A stretch of DNA of 25,050 nucleotides, taken from the IMG/VR virus record IMGVR_UViG_3300010430_002724, positions 1 to 25,050 of that record. One strand, written 5' to 3'. Of this stretch, positions 13,593 to 21,223 are shown in pieces (positions within the stretch are counted from its first letter, which is position 1; the number at the start of each line of letters is the position of its first letter). The notes beneath the pieces were generated by a model. It searched no databases. It was not told the origin of the DNA and worked only from the letters and a program-made list of their open reading frames with translations. The DNA comes from a virus. The translations under genes and the position numbers were made by a program.

Positions 13593-14187
13593 GAGCCAAG
13601 TCCGGGTCATCCAGATCCCGACGATGCTCACCGAAAAGGGGAGCAAGGACGTCTACCTGAAGGCCGCGGACAACGGGCTTCGCGAGATCGGGGCGGTCGG
13701 CTCGTCCAAGGTGCAGGACCGGATCCGGGGCACCACCGACTCGCGTGGCTACAAGGGCCGCGTCGACAAGGCCCTCATGGTCAAGAGCATCACCGCAGGT
13801 CGCCCGCGACGGTCCGGCGAACGAGTCACTCAGGAGACGTTCAGCCAACCGCCTGCCTCCCAGTGGACTATCGTGAACGAGCTCGGACGTCGGCCCGGGA
13901 AGAAGCCTCCGCCGCCCAAGGTCATCGAGTCGTGGCTGAAGCGTACCCAGAAGGGCCGCAGCTTCTTGATGCGCGTAAAGGCGGACCTGCAGAAGGCCCG
14001 TCGCAAAGTCCCCTCAGACGCCATCCTCGCGGCCCGCATGGCATTCATCGTCGCGCGGTCGATCGGTCGTAAAGGCGTGCCCGGGATCTTCATGTTCAGG
14101 CGGACAGCCGAGGAGCTTCGCCAAGGCCTGTCGGCCAAGATCTTCGCTAAGCACCTGAACCGCCTCACCAAGGGAGGCAAGGCGTGA
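13585..14187 (+). CDS. HK97 gp10-like neck or tail completion protein (probable)
   Basis: The 200-residue basic protein shows WTIVNELGRRPGKKPPPPKV at about 93-112, and a later helix followed by IVARSIGRKGVPGIFMF. This arrangement is typical of gp10-like neck/tail-completion proteins, in which an A-R-x-I-x-x-x-G-x-P-G pattern precedes a short C-terminal helix. The order connector, gp10-like, terminator, tube fits. ATG 13585 overlaps the connector gene by eight bases and lacks a strong Shine-Dalgarno; the upstream in-frame ATG at 13267 would give over 100 residues of shadow-like sequence. The GTG of the next gene overlaps its stop. Confidence 0.6.
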   Translation: MPKSQVRVIQIPTMLTEKGSKDVYLKAADNGLREIGAVGSSKVQDRIRGTTDSRGYKGRVDKALMVKSITAGRPRRSGERVTQETFSQPPASQWTIVNELGRRPGKKPPPPKVIESWLKRTQKGRSFLMRVKADLQKARRKVPSDAILAARMAFIVARSIGRKGVPGIFMFRRTAEELRQGLSAKIFAKHLNRLTKGGKA

Positions 14188-14636
14188 GCCTCGCGACGTC
14201 GGTAGCCCGCATCGCCTCGATCCTTGAGGCCGTGGCCGGAGTGTTCAATGTGAACGTCGGCCCGCTCATCACGAGGGACCGGCTGGAGGCCGAGGGCGAG
14301 CAGTTCATCGGCCAGCACCTTCGGAGCTGGGTGATCCAGTACGTCATCCAAGTGGGCCACCTCGGCGTTCAGGCGTCCGCTCATACGGAGCTGGACGTCA
14401 CCGTCATTGCTCGCCACGAGGTGCAGGAGGGGCGGGAGCAGGAGACGTACACCGAGTTCTCGGCGCTGCTCGAGGAAGCCGCGCAAGCGCTCATCGTCGA
14501 AGGCTCCGGGATGCCCGCAATCGACGAAGCGGGAGTTACGATAGACTTCACCTCGGAGCCGCAGATCACCGACACGGGTCACCTCTGCTGGGAGGCCCAA
14601 CTCCGGTTCCACTTGCTCGATGTGACCAGCTCATAG
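14184..14636 (+). CDS. Probable tail terminator protein
   Basis: The 150-residue product sits between the gp10-like and tail-tube genes, the usual place for the protein that caps the tube and joins it to the head. It begins with a helix (SVARIASILEAVAGVF), followed by beta segments (AHTELDVTVIARHEV) and a helix (FSALLEEAAQALIV), ending in a strand (CWEAQLRFHLLDV). That order and length fit gpU/gp17-type terminators. GTG 14184 overlaps the previous TGA as GTGA with GGGAGG upstream. The sequence itself has no signature I can name. Confidence 0.5.
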   Translation: MSLATSVARIASILEAVAGVFNVNVGPLITRDRLEAEGEQFIGQHLRSWVIQYVIQVGHLGVQASAHTELDVTVIARHEVQEGREQETYTEFSALLEEAAQALIVEGSGMPAIDEAGVTIDFTSEPQITDTGHLCWEAQLRFHLLDVTSS

Positions 14637-14645
14637 GAGAATCCA

Positions 14646-15713
14646 ATGTCCTCGACCGGCCTGACCTTCGACTCCAAGATCGCCATCGAGAAGGCGACCA
14701 CGTGGCTCACCCCGGCCTCCCTCGGCGCAGGCTCGCGGATCCCCGTGATCAGCGCGAACTTCGACGCGACTCCGGACATCATCGAGGACGATACGATTGT
14801 GGACACCGCCGAACGGGCGGAGCACGACCTCGGCCCGAGCCGCCTCAGCCCCGGGGACATCCAGAGCGCGTTCGACTACGCCCAGCACAAGATCCACTTG
14901 ATCCTCGCCCTCATCATGGGGCAGGCGGGCGTACCGACCGAAGTGGAGGCCGCGGCTCGCTACAAGCACGTTCTCAAGTGGGTCCCGAACGTCCAAGGGC
15001 TGTTCGCCACCCTCGGAAAGGAGCTGGCGCTCGGCACGAGCAAAGCCCTACAGGTCGCCTCCGCCAAGCCTTCCGTCGTGAAGCTCAGCGGCAACGCGGG
15101 CGGGCGCATCGAGCAGATTGCGACGTTCCTCGGCGCTGGGTTCCTCCGCGACGTGGACCCGAGTTCGTGGGCCTTCGACGCGGACCCCAACCGGGGCGGC
15201 TCGGTTCACGGCCTACTCCAGCAAGGCGTCTTCCGGATCAATGCGGTCAGCGGCGGCGCCCTCGCCTCTGGCGATGTGGTCTACCCGAGGGACTTCACCC
15301 TGTCTCTCGACCGGGGGCACGCCGAGGAGGCGACCCGGGAGAACCTCATCGAGGAGCCGCAGCCGGACGGCTTCGCGTCGGTGAAGTTCGACATGGGGTT
15401 CTTCCGCGCGACGGAGGCCCTCGTCGACCTGCTTCGGGACTCGCGTGACAACAAGACCCCGCTCAAGGCGGACTACGTTTTCACCGGCCCGACCCTCGGC
15501 GCCGGCAACTACACGCTGACCAAATACCTCCCTCGGCTGGTCGTGACCCCGGACAGCGCCGCTCTCGACCTGCCCTCGGCCGGTCGGGTTCCGTTCGCCG
15601 TCTCGTTCAACGCCCACGAGGCGCCCTCGCTGCCGACTGGCTTCCCGACCGGCTACGTCGAGGCCCTCTGCATGGAGCTGGTCAACGGAACGAACGCCGA
15701 CATCCTCGCGTAA
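14646..15713 (+). CDS. Probable major tail tube protein
   Basis: The 355-residue product is in the tube position, just before the frameshifted chaperones and tape measure. It is beta-rich, with an internal helix (FDYAQHKIHLILALIMGQAG), a repeated DxTLSLDRGH/VKFDMGFFR type of sandwich strand, and a C-terminal YVEALCMELVNG strand. It is longer than lambda gpV, so it may carry an extra surface domain. ATG 14646 has AGGAG about seven bases upstream, a good ribosome site for an abundant protein. Nothing else in the tail region is a better tube candidate. Confidence 0.65.
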   Translation: MSSTGLTFDSKIAIEKATTWLTPASLGAGSRIPVISANFDATPDIIEDDTIVDTAERAEHDLGPSRLSPGDIQSAFDYAQHKIHLILALIMGQAGVPTEVEAAARYKHVLKWVPNVQGLFATLGKELALGTSKALQVASAKPSVVKLSGNAGGRIEQIATFLGAGFLRDVDPSSWAFDADPNRGGSVHGLLQQGVFRINAVSGGALASGDVVYPRDFTLSLDRGHAEEATRENLIEEPQPDGFASVKFDMGFFRATEALVDLLRDSRDNKTPLKADYVFTGPTLGAGNYTLTKYLPRLVVTPDSAALDLPSAGRVPFAVSFNAHEAPSLPTGFPTGYVEALCMELVNGTNADILA

Positions 15714-15801
15714 GTCCTGACGCCGGGGGGCGAGACACCCTACGGCTGACGGTTTCGCTCGGGGGGCGTGGGCCTCCCGGGCCTTTGTCTCGGAGACCAC
15801 A
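15714..15801 (+). promoter_or_regulatory. Structured leader between tube and chaperone genes
   Basis: This 88-base gap is one of the longest in the window. CGAGACA (15731-15737) pairs perfectly with TGTCTCG (15786-15792), and the second arm can instead form a small GTCT-CGG-AGAC hairpin that takes in the GGAG ribosome site before ATG 15802. CGGGGGGCG occurs twice (15724-15732 and 15760-15768). The two pairings are mutually exclusive, so the leader could tune chaperone translation or end tube transcription. No T-tract or clear promoter is seen. Confidence 0.35.
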
Positions 15802-16146
15802 ATGCCCATCCAGATCACCAAGAACGAGGAATGGTCCGTCGAGATCGACGGGACCACCTTCAAGGGCCGCTACCTCAGTGGCGGAGAGAACCTGAAGCTC
15901 ATCGCGGAGCACACCCACCTCGGGAAGCTCGACGAGCAGGCCTACCAGCGAGCCCGCTGGGAGAGGTGCCTGACCGGCTGGGGCGAGCTCTACGGCGAGA
16001 ACGGCAACCAGATCCCGTTCAGCGCGTCGTCCGCCGCGGACATCGGAGAGGCCCTCAGCGTGTCGCTCCAGAACATCCTGAACAACAAGATTCTAGGGAC
16101 GGTCTTCGTCGCGAAAGAGGCCTTGGGAAACTCCTCGGGGTCCTGA
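15802..16146 (+). CDS. Tail assembly chaperone, short form (gpG-like)
   Basis: The 114-residue product corresponds to the upstream frame of the two-frame chaperone that coats the tape measure during tail assembly. It starts with beta strands (EEWSVEIDGTTFKGRYLSGG) and continues with helices (LDEQAYQRARWERCLTGWGE), as seen for gpG-like proteins. GGAG lies eight bases before the ATG. The frame ends at TGA 16144-16146, shortly after a slippery heptamer, and most ribosomes should stop here. The call depends on the paired frame and on position between tube and tape measure. Confidence 0.8.
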   Translation: MPIQITKNEEWSVEIDGTTFKGRYLSGGENLKLIAEHTHLGKLDEQAYQRARWERCLTGWGELYGENGNQIPFSASSAADIGEALSVSLQNILNNKILGTVFVAKEALGNSSGS

Positions 16147-16463
16147 GTCAAGCGGACGGCTCACCGGACCCACTCGCCAACGCCCATCGCCAGCTCGCAG
16201 AGGATCCCGCCTTCGACTTCGACGCGTCGATTGAGTACCTCAAGAAGTCGGGCTACGTCTTCCCGGATGCCCGCACGAAGGAGGCTCTCCGTGTTGCGAG
16301 CGTGGTCTATCGAGTAGGATGGCAGGGCGCTCGGGACCTGCTCACAATCGAGTGGACCGAGGCTGAGGCGGACTTCATGGCGGAAATGATCACGCGCATC
16401 CTCGACCACGAGCACGCTCTCCGCGTGGCCCGCGACTACCGGATGCTTGGGGGCTCGGAATGA
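15802..16463 (+). CDS. Tail assembly chaperone, frameshifted long form (gpGT-like)
   Basis: A -1 shift at G GGA AAC (16125-16131) joins 110 codons of the first frame to 110 codons ending at 16460 in the -1 frame, giving a predicted 220-residue product with its stop at 16461-16463. The added T part is helical (DASIEYLKKSGYVF, EADFMAEMITRILDHEHAL). The -1 frame is open through the junction and has no credible start of its own near it. The stop overlaps the tape-measure start as ATGA. In lambda-like phages, the long form recruits the tape measure and the G:GT ratio matters. The site, stem and layout agree, so this is well supported. Confidence 0.8.
16125..16171 (+). promoter_or_regulatory. Programmed -1 frameshift signal
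   Basis: The heptamer GGGAAAC (16125-16131) lies in the X XXY YYZ phase of the gpG frame. It differs at one base from lambda's GGGAAAG. After six bases, GGGTCC (16138-16143) pairs with GGACCC (16166-16171) and TGAG (16144-16147) with CTCA (16160-16163), with two bulged C and a 12-base loop. The zero-frame TGA lies in the stem. Spacer and geometry are typical of stimulated -1 frameshifting. Confidence 0.82.
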
Positions 16464-17965
16464 CTGGCCCGGTAGCTGCGAACTCGGTCCGCCTGAAGCA
16501 TGAGGTGGACGCGAGCCAATCCATCGCGACCGCCAAGAAGATCGAGGGCGAGTACAAGAAGACCCACCAGAGCATGAACACTCAGGTGGCGTCGTCCGGC
16601 GAGGCCATGAAGACGATGGCGGACCGCGGCGCTCAGGCGACCGGGCAGATCGCAGCCGGACTCGGAGTCGCGACCGCCGCCGCAGCCTCGATGGAAGGTG
16701 CCTTCCTCGGCGCCGCAGGAGCCGTTCTGGGAGCCTTCGCCGCGGGAGGCCCGGTAGCAGGCGCCATCGCCATTGTCGCCGCTGGCGCGGGCGTGGTCAT
16801 CGGCAAGGCCGCCAAGGCGCGGGAGGCCTTCGCCCAGTTCGGAGCCAACGCCGCGGCCGACACCGCATCCATCCGGGGCGAGATCGAGGCCATGAACGCC
16901 AAGCTCGACGAGGCCGCGGGGAAGAACCCCATCGAGCAGAAGCTGAAGGACATCCGCCGCCAGATCAAGCAAGCCGAGGAGATCTACGCGAACACCGTCC
17001 CGGCGAGCGATTACGAGGACTTCTTCGGTGGCCGGAGCGGCTCGGGCGTCGGATTCGCTGAGCAGATGAAGCGCTCGGCGCAGAGCATGAAGGAGATGTT
17101 CGGCGCCAAGAGCCGCGAGGATGTGGCGGCCGTTCTGACGGAGCTGGTCAACAAGGAGTCCGAGCTGTTGCTCCTCAGGAGCAAAAGCAGCGAAATCTTT
17201 GAGCTCGACGCGAACGTCACAGCGCAGACGCTTCTCGACCAGCTCAACGAGCAGAACAAGACGCTCACGACGAGGGACGCCAAGGAGCGAGCCCTGCTGG
17301 AAGTCGACCGCCAGATGCTCAAGGTCTGGAAGGACATCGACGCCGTCGCGGGCGGAGTGCCTCAGGCGACGGTCCGCAAGCTGGAGGACGCCATGGAGCG
17401 CCAGAAGGCCATCATGACGGAGGCCGTCGAAGAATCGTTCCCGACCCAGTTTGACCAGCTCATCGAGAGCACCGGGCCGACGCTCCAGAGCACCCTCTCC
17501 AGCTCCATCATGGCAGGCTTCAGTGAGGGGGCGGACGGCGCGAAGCGGGTCATGCAGAACCTGATGACCCAGATCCAAGGGAAGATCCTGAACATGGCGC
17601 TCGGCGCCGGGATGCAAGCCCTCGGGATGCCGGGGACCGGCGGAACCAAGTTCTTCGCTGAGGGCGGGACCATGGTTCACGGCCCGGGCCTCTTCGTCGC
17701 CGGCGAGGGCAAGGAACCGGAGCTGATCCAGTCGGACCGCCACCGCACGAAGGTCACGCCGCTCTCCAAGATGAACGGGGGCGCCTCTGGCGGCGAGGGC
17801 GGAGGGGGCGGACTCACGTTCGCGCCGGTTCTCGGCGAGGGGTTCATGAGCCTGCCTGCCACTCGCCAAGGGCAGATCATCGGAGAGGCGTGGATGAAGT
17901 TTGCTCGTGACGGGGTCGCAGGGAAGCGGCTCATGAGGCGGGCCGTGAAGCGGAGCCTGAACTAG
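16460..17965 (+). CDS. Tape measure protein (short)
   Basis: The tape measure sets tail length and lies inside the tube. The 501-residue product has a helical N-terminus, a long Ala/Gly hydrophobic stretch at about 64-116 that could act at the host membrane, coiled-coil-like helices (130-330), and the common tape-measure C-terminal motif FAEGGTMVHGPGLFVAGEG (about 399-417). Gene order directly after the chaperones fixes the call. It is short compared with lambda gpH (853 residues); at about 0.15 nm per residue a tail near 75 nm would be expected. No lysozyme or peptidase motif is seen. ATG 16460 overlaps the chaperone stop as ATGA. Confidence 0.85.
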   Translation: MTGPVAANSVRLKHEVDASQSIATAKKIEGEYKKTHQSMNTQVASSGEAMKTMADRGAQATGQIAAGLGVATAAAASMEGAFLGAAGAVLGAFAAGGPVAGAIAIVAAGAGVVIGKAAKAREAFAQFGANAAADTASIRGEIEAMNAKLDEAAGKNPIEQKLKDIRRQIKQAEEIYANTVPASDYEDFFGGRSGSGVGFAEQMKRSAQSMKEMFGAKSREDVAAVLTELVNKESELLLLRSKSSEIFELDANVTAQTLLDQLNEQNKTLTTRDAKERALLEVDRQMLKVWKDIDAVAGGVPQATVRKLEDAMERQKAIMTEAVEESFPTQFDQLIESTGPTLQSTLSSSIMAGFSEGADGAKRVMQNLMTQIQGKILNMALGAGMQALGMPGTGGTKFFAEGGTMVHGPGLFVAGEGKEPELIQSDRHRTKVTPLSKMNGGASGGEGGGGGLTFAPVLGEGFMSLPATRQGQIIGEAWMKFARDGVAGKRLMRRAVKRSLN

Positions 17966-18528
17966 TGAGCATCGCGATCTTCACCGAGATCCCGCGCGTC
18001 GGCGGTAGGGACGGAGGCAACCAGTTCACCGCGGCCCTGAACTACTCGGGCGGCGGCGAGCAGCGGGCCAAGACCCAGAGCAGGAAGTTCTCCCGGTTCA
18101 CGATGGACTTCAAGCGGGACACCGCAGGTCGCGCCCTCATTGACGAGTTTTTCGACGACAGGGACGACGAGCTTGAGGCGTGGTTCTGGCGTCTCTCGAG
18201 CTGGTCGCGGGCGGCCTACTCGCTTCCGGCCGCCGTCGCCGCGCAGACGGTCTACCCCATTCCGACCGGCAAGCCCAACGGCGGGGACTACCCACTCGAC
18301 AACGTGAACGCCATCTTGAAGCTGGACGGCTCGCCGGTCACCAAAACAGTGCAGACGGAGGCCCGGACCATGACGGCCTCGGTGGGCGCGACCGGCGGCG
18401 AGCTGGTCACCATCGAGTACGACTTCTACCGCCTGTTCCGGCTTGAGGCGCCTTTCGAGTGGACCCATATCGCGGCCGGTGACGGTTGGTTTCAAACGGC
18501 CTTCGGGGTCGTGGAGGTCGAGGCGTGA
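17965..18528 (+). CDS. Distal tail protein-like (DUF2460-type, tentative)
   Basis: The 187-residue product follows the tape measure, where distal-tail/Dit-type proteins occur. It has a Dit-like beta pattern: QSRKFSRFTMDFKRDTA near 37-53, a helical FFDDRDDELEAWFWRL segment, and a C-terminal FRLEAPFEWTHIAAGDGWF stretch. This recalls DUF2460 proteins, which in gene transfer agents and related phages lie between the tape measure and a DUF2163 hub gene. The assignment is from memory of that order, not from a search. GTG 17965 shares one base with the tape-measure TAG; GGAG lies about ten bases upstream. Confidence 0.55.
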   Translation: MSIAIFTEIPRVGGRDGGNQFTAALNYSGGGEQRAKTQSRKFSRFTMDFKRDTAGRALIDEFFDDRDDELEAWFWRLSSWSRAAYSLPAAVAAQTVYPIPTGKPNGGDYPLDNVNAILKLDGSPVTKTVQTEARTMTASVGATGGELVTIEYDFYRLFRLEAPFEWTHIAAGDGWFQTAFGVVEVEA

Positions 18529-19046
18529 CCCGGGGCCTTCCGTCATCCCTGCTGACCGCCCTCCAAGCCGCCAGCCTCACGCCGATCCATCTCGTGGAGG
18601 TCTACACCGGCCTCGGGTCCCCGAGTGTCGTCAGGGTCACGGACTGGGACCACGACATTGAATTCCCGACCGGTAGCGGGACCGTCTACACGAGCCGCAG
18701 GGCGGAGAACGGCATCGCCTTCGACGGAGGCGAGATCGGCGTCGACCCCGGTTCGGAGGACGGCGCGACGGAGATCCGCTTCGGTGACGGCGACCGCTAC
18801 TGGCGCGGGCTCGTTGACTCCGGGATGGACCTGTCTCGCCAGATGGTCAAGATCATGCGCGTCGAGAACTCGCAGCTCGGGAGCGAGTCGAACCGGATGC
18901 TGAACACCTTCCTCGTGGACTTCCCCGAGTGGCCTGACTACGAGATGGTGCTCCACCTCAAGAGCCTCCTCGCCCTGCTCACGCAAGTCGAGCTGCCTAT
19001 CGGCATGGTGACGCGCGAGGAATACCCCGGGATCCCCGCGGAGTAG
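18525..19046 (+). CDS. Baseplate hub-like tail protein (DUF2163-type, tentative)
   Basis: The 173-residue product is placed third after the tape measure. It contains THL/VEVYTG-type strands (IHLVEVYTGLGSPSVVRVTD), a Tyr/Thr-rich segment (TVYTSRRAENG) and VKIMRVENSQLG, matching the small beta-barrel hub proteins that lie between Dit and the large J-like protein. DUF2163 proteins are similarly placed, but this one is shorter than most. GTG 18525 overlaps the previous stop as GTGA and is preferred over ATG 18486, which would add 13 residues inside the previous gene. GGAGG lies before it. Confidence 0.55.
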   Translation: MTRGLPSSLLTALQAASLTPIHLVEVYTGLGSPSVVRVTDWDHDIEFPTGSGTVYTSRRAENGIAFDGGEIGVDPGSEDGATEIRFGDGDRYWRGLVDSGMDLSRQMVKIMRVENSQLGSESNRMLNTFLVDFPEWPDYEMVLHLKSLLALLTQVELPIGMVTREEYPGIPAE

Positions 19047-19048
19047 TC

Positions 19049-21223
19049 GTGAAGCTGATCGCCACCCTCCTCGCCTACGGGCAGTTCATCTACGCCCTCG
19101 TGATGTTCGCGATCTCGGTCGCGATCACTCTCGCGACGCGTCCGGGCAATCAGTCGTTCTCATCCTCACCGACCTACTCATTCGACAACCTCGGGAACAA
19201 CCGCGGTGAGGGCGCCCCGAAGACGGTCATCCTCGGCAAGCGGAACCGGGTGAAGCCGCAGATCACCTCTACGACCATCACCACCTCGGAGGGCCAGCAA
19301 CGGTTCAAAGGACTGTACTTCGTGTGCAGGGGCGAGATCGCCTCGATGGATGAGGACTGGCGCGAGCGGCTCCGGATCAACGGCGTCTCCGCCAGCGAAT
19401 TCCCCTCGGTGAAGGCTCAGTTCCGGTATGGAACGGCGGACCAGACCGTCATTCCCGGGGCGGACACCGTAGGGACCGCGCACGACCAAGGGAATCACCA
19501 CCTTGGGTTGGACCAGAGCAAGATCCACGAGATACAGGACCCCGACGCGGAGACGCTTCAGCTCCTCTTCGTCGCCCGGGGCGGCATCATGAAGGCGACC
19601 GGCAAGGGAGGAATCCGGCCCTCCGCCGCGGGCGTCCGCTTTGAGGTCTACAACGAGGCCTACGACCTCTGGGAAAAGCTGACCATCTTCCACGATGGCG
19701 TGCCTGCCGTGAACGCGGAGAAGTTCCACGACAACCGGGAGGCGGACGCGCCGACGCTGAGCTGGGTCAAGAACGGCAACTTCGCTTATGCCGACATCGC
19801 CACCGAGAACCCGGAATGGTCGCGAGTCGAGGAGGACGGTTACGGCCGGAAGGCGGGCGAACTGTTCGTGATCGACGAGACTCGCTCTCCGGTCAATATG
19901 CAGCTCGACATCCACTTGCCGACCACCTCTCAGAACAAGGGCAAGTACACGAAGGTCCGGGTGACGGGGCTGGTCGAAAACGACTCCAACGACACCCGCG
20001 AGTGCGACTTCACCACCGTCATCGAGGTCAAGGACGCCGAGGCGGATGCTCACCCCGGCGACGTCTTGATGCTGCTGGAGGGGCTCGCGAGTGAGGAGTT
20101 CCAAGGGGGCGTGCCCGAGGTCGAGCTGGACAGCACCGGCCTGCTCGTGACGGATCCCCGCACCGGGGTTCGCGCCGAGTCCGAGAATCCTTGGGTCCTG
20201 CTTCGCGAGGTGCTCACCAACAAGGTTTGGGGCCTCGGCCTGTACCTGCCCGAGCCTTCCGTTCTGGACGACGGCTCTGGCTTGAGCTGGCGGGCCGAGA
20301 TGGACTACGCTGACGGACTGGTCGCCGTGGACTCCGCGGAGGGCGGAGGGGCGGAGGAAGCCCGCTATCGCCTGAACTACGTCATGGACGTCAAGGCCCC
20401 GGCCAACGACCATATCGCGCAAATCCTACTGAGCTGCCGAGGCTCCATCTACGAGGTGCAGGGCGTTATCAAGGCCGCGAGCGATCGCGTGTCTTCCTCG
20501 GTCCGGACCTTCGACGCGCGAGCGGACCAGACCACGAACCGCAAGAACGTCATTCGGTCGCCGGACAACCGCAGCACCATCAAGATCCAGCCGGTTCCGG
20601 AGGCGGAGATCTACAACGTCGTCCGGATCCTTTTCCTGAACAGCGCCGAGGGCTACGAGAAGCAGACCTACACCCTGCCGCTCAATGACGATGTGGGCGT
20701 GACAGTCCGCGAGGTCCCCCTTGAGCTGCAAATGTTCGGGATCGTGGACCTGTCGCAGGCGCAGCGAGAGGCCCGCTACCACCTGAACACCGCCCAGAAC
20801 TCGACGCTCCTCGCGGAGTTCAACGTCGGGTGGGGCGACTCCGATCTGGAGCCCGAAAACAAGGTGACGGTGCTGGACGACTACCGCTACCCGAGCGGCA
20901 AGGTGTGGCGCCTCCTCGTTCCTGTCTGGAGTCCCACCGGACTCGGCCGCCTCCAGTTGCGCGAGGCGAACGACGACAACTACGACGACGCGTTGGACAC
21001 GGTTCGCCCCGTCAAGGCCGTTCACCGCCGGTACACTGACGCCCAGTGGAAAGTGAGCATCGGCGTATCGCGGGTTCAGGCTACGAAGTCAGCCCCGAAG
21101 GTGGCGGCCGCCTCGCCGGCGCCTCCGAGCGGCTACCCGAAGGCGGCCTCCAAGCCCACGAGCTTCGTGCTGAAGGTCCGGGCCTTCATGGCGGCCGCTC
21201 GCAAGAAGGGCAGTAAATTCTAA
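19049..21223 (+). CDS. Tail tip / central hub protein, gpJ-like
   Basis: The 724-residue product is the largest tail protein and probably forms the central tip that contacts the host. After a hydrophobic segment at about 6-30 (YGQFIYALVMFAISVAITLA), residues 54-72 read EGAPKTVILGKRNRVKPQI, matching the common gpJ motif in which G-x-P-h-P-V-V-x-G-R precedes the first strand of the hub. A long beta-rich body follows, and the C-terminus is basic (AARKKKGSKF-like) after a Pro/Ala linker. It starts at GTG 19049 with GGAG five bases upstream. Unlike lambda gpJ, there is no C-terminal FN3 array; those domains seem to be in the next gene. Confidence 0.7.
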   Translation: MKLIATLLAYGQFIYALVMFAISVAITLATRPGNQSFSSSPTYSFDNLGNNRGEGAPKTVILGKRNRVKPQITSTTITTSEGQQRFKGLYFVCRGEIASMDEDWRERLRINGVSASEFPSVKAQFRYGTADQTVIPGADTVGTAHDQGNHHLGLDQSKIHEIQDPDAETLQLLFVARGGIMKATGKGGIRPSAAGVRFEVYNEAYDLWEKLTIFHDGVPAVNAEKFHDNREADAPTLSWVKNGNFAYADIATENPEWSRVEEDGYGRKAGELFVIDETRSPVNMQLDIHLPTTSQNKGKYTKVRVTGLVENDSNDTRECDFTTVIEVKDAEADAHPGDVLMLLEGLASEEFQGGVPEVELDSTGLLVTDPRTGVRAESENPWVLLREVLTNKVWGLGLYLPEPSVLDDGSGLSWRAEMDYADGLVAVDSAEGGGAEEARYRLNYVMDVKAPANDHIAQILLSCRGSIYEVQGVIKAASDRVSSSVRTFDARADQTTNRKNVIRSPDNRSTIKIQPVPEAEIYNVVRILFLNSAEGYEKQTYTLPLNDDVGVTVREVPLELQMFGIVDLSQAQREARYHLNTAQNSTLLAEFNVGWGDSDLEPENKVTVLDDYRYPSGKVWRLLVPVWSPTGLGRLQLREANDDNYDDALDTVRPVKAVHRRYTDAQWKVSIGVSRVQATKSAPKVAAASPAPPSGYPKAASKPTSFVLKVRAFMAAARKKGSKF

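Noticed and set aside
16436-17869. Long reverse-strand frame opposite the tape measure
   Set aside because: Shadow of a gene fixed by the chaperone frameshift and the tape-measure C-terminal motif.
21214-21219. TAAATT close to the start at 21223
   Set aside because: It lies three bases before the ATG, not six, and the gene has AAGGG upstream and a TAATG overlap, so ordinary coupling is enough.
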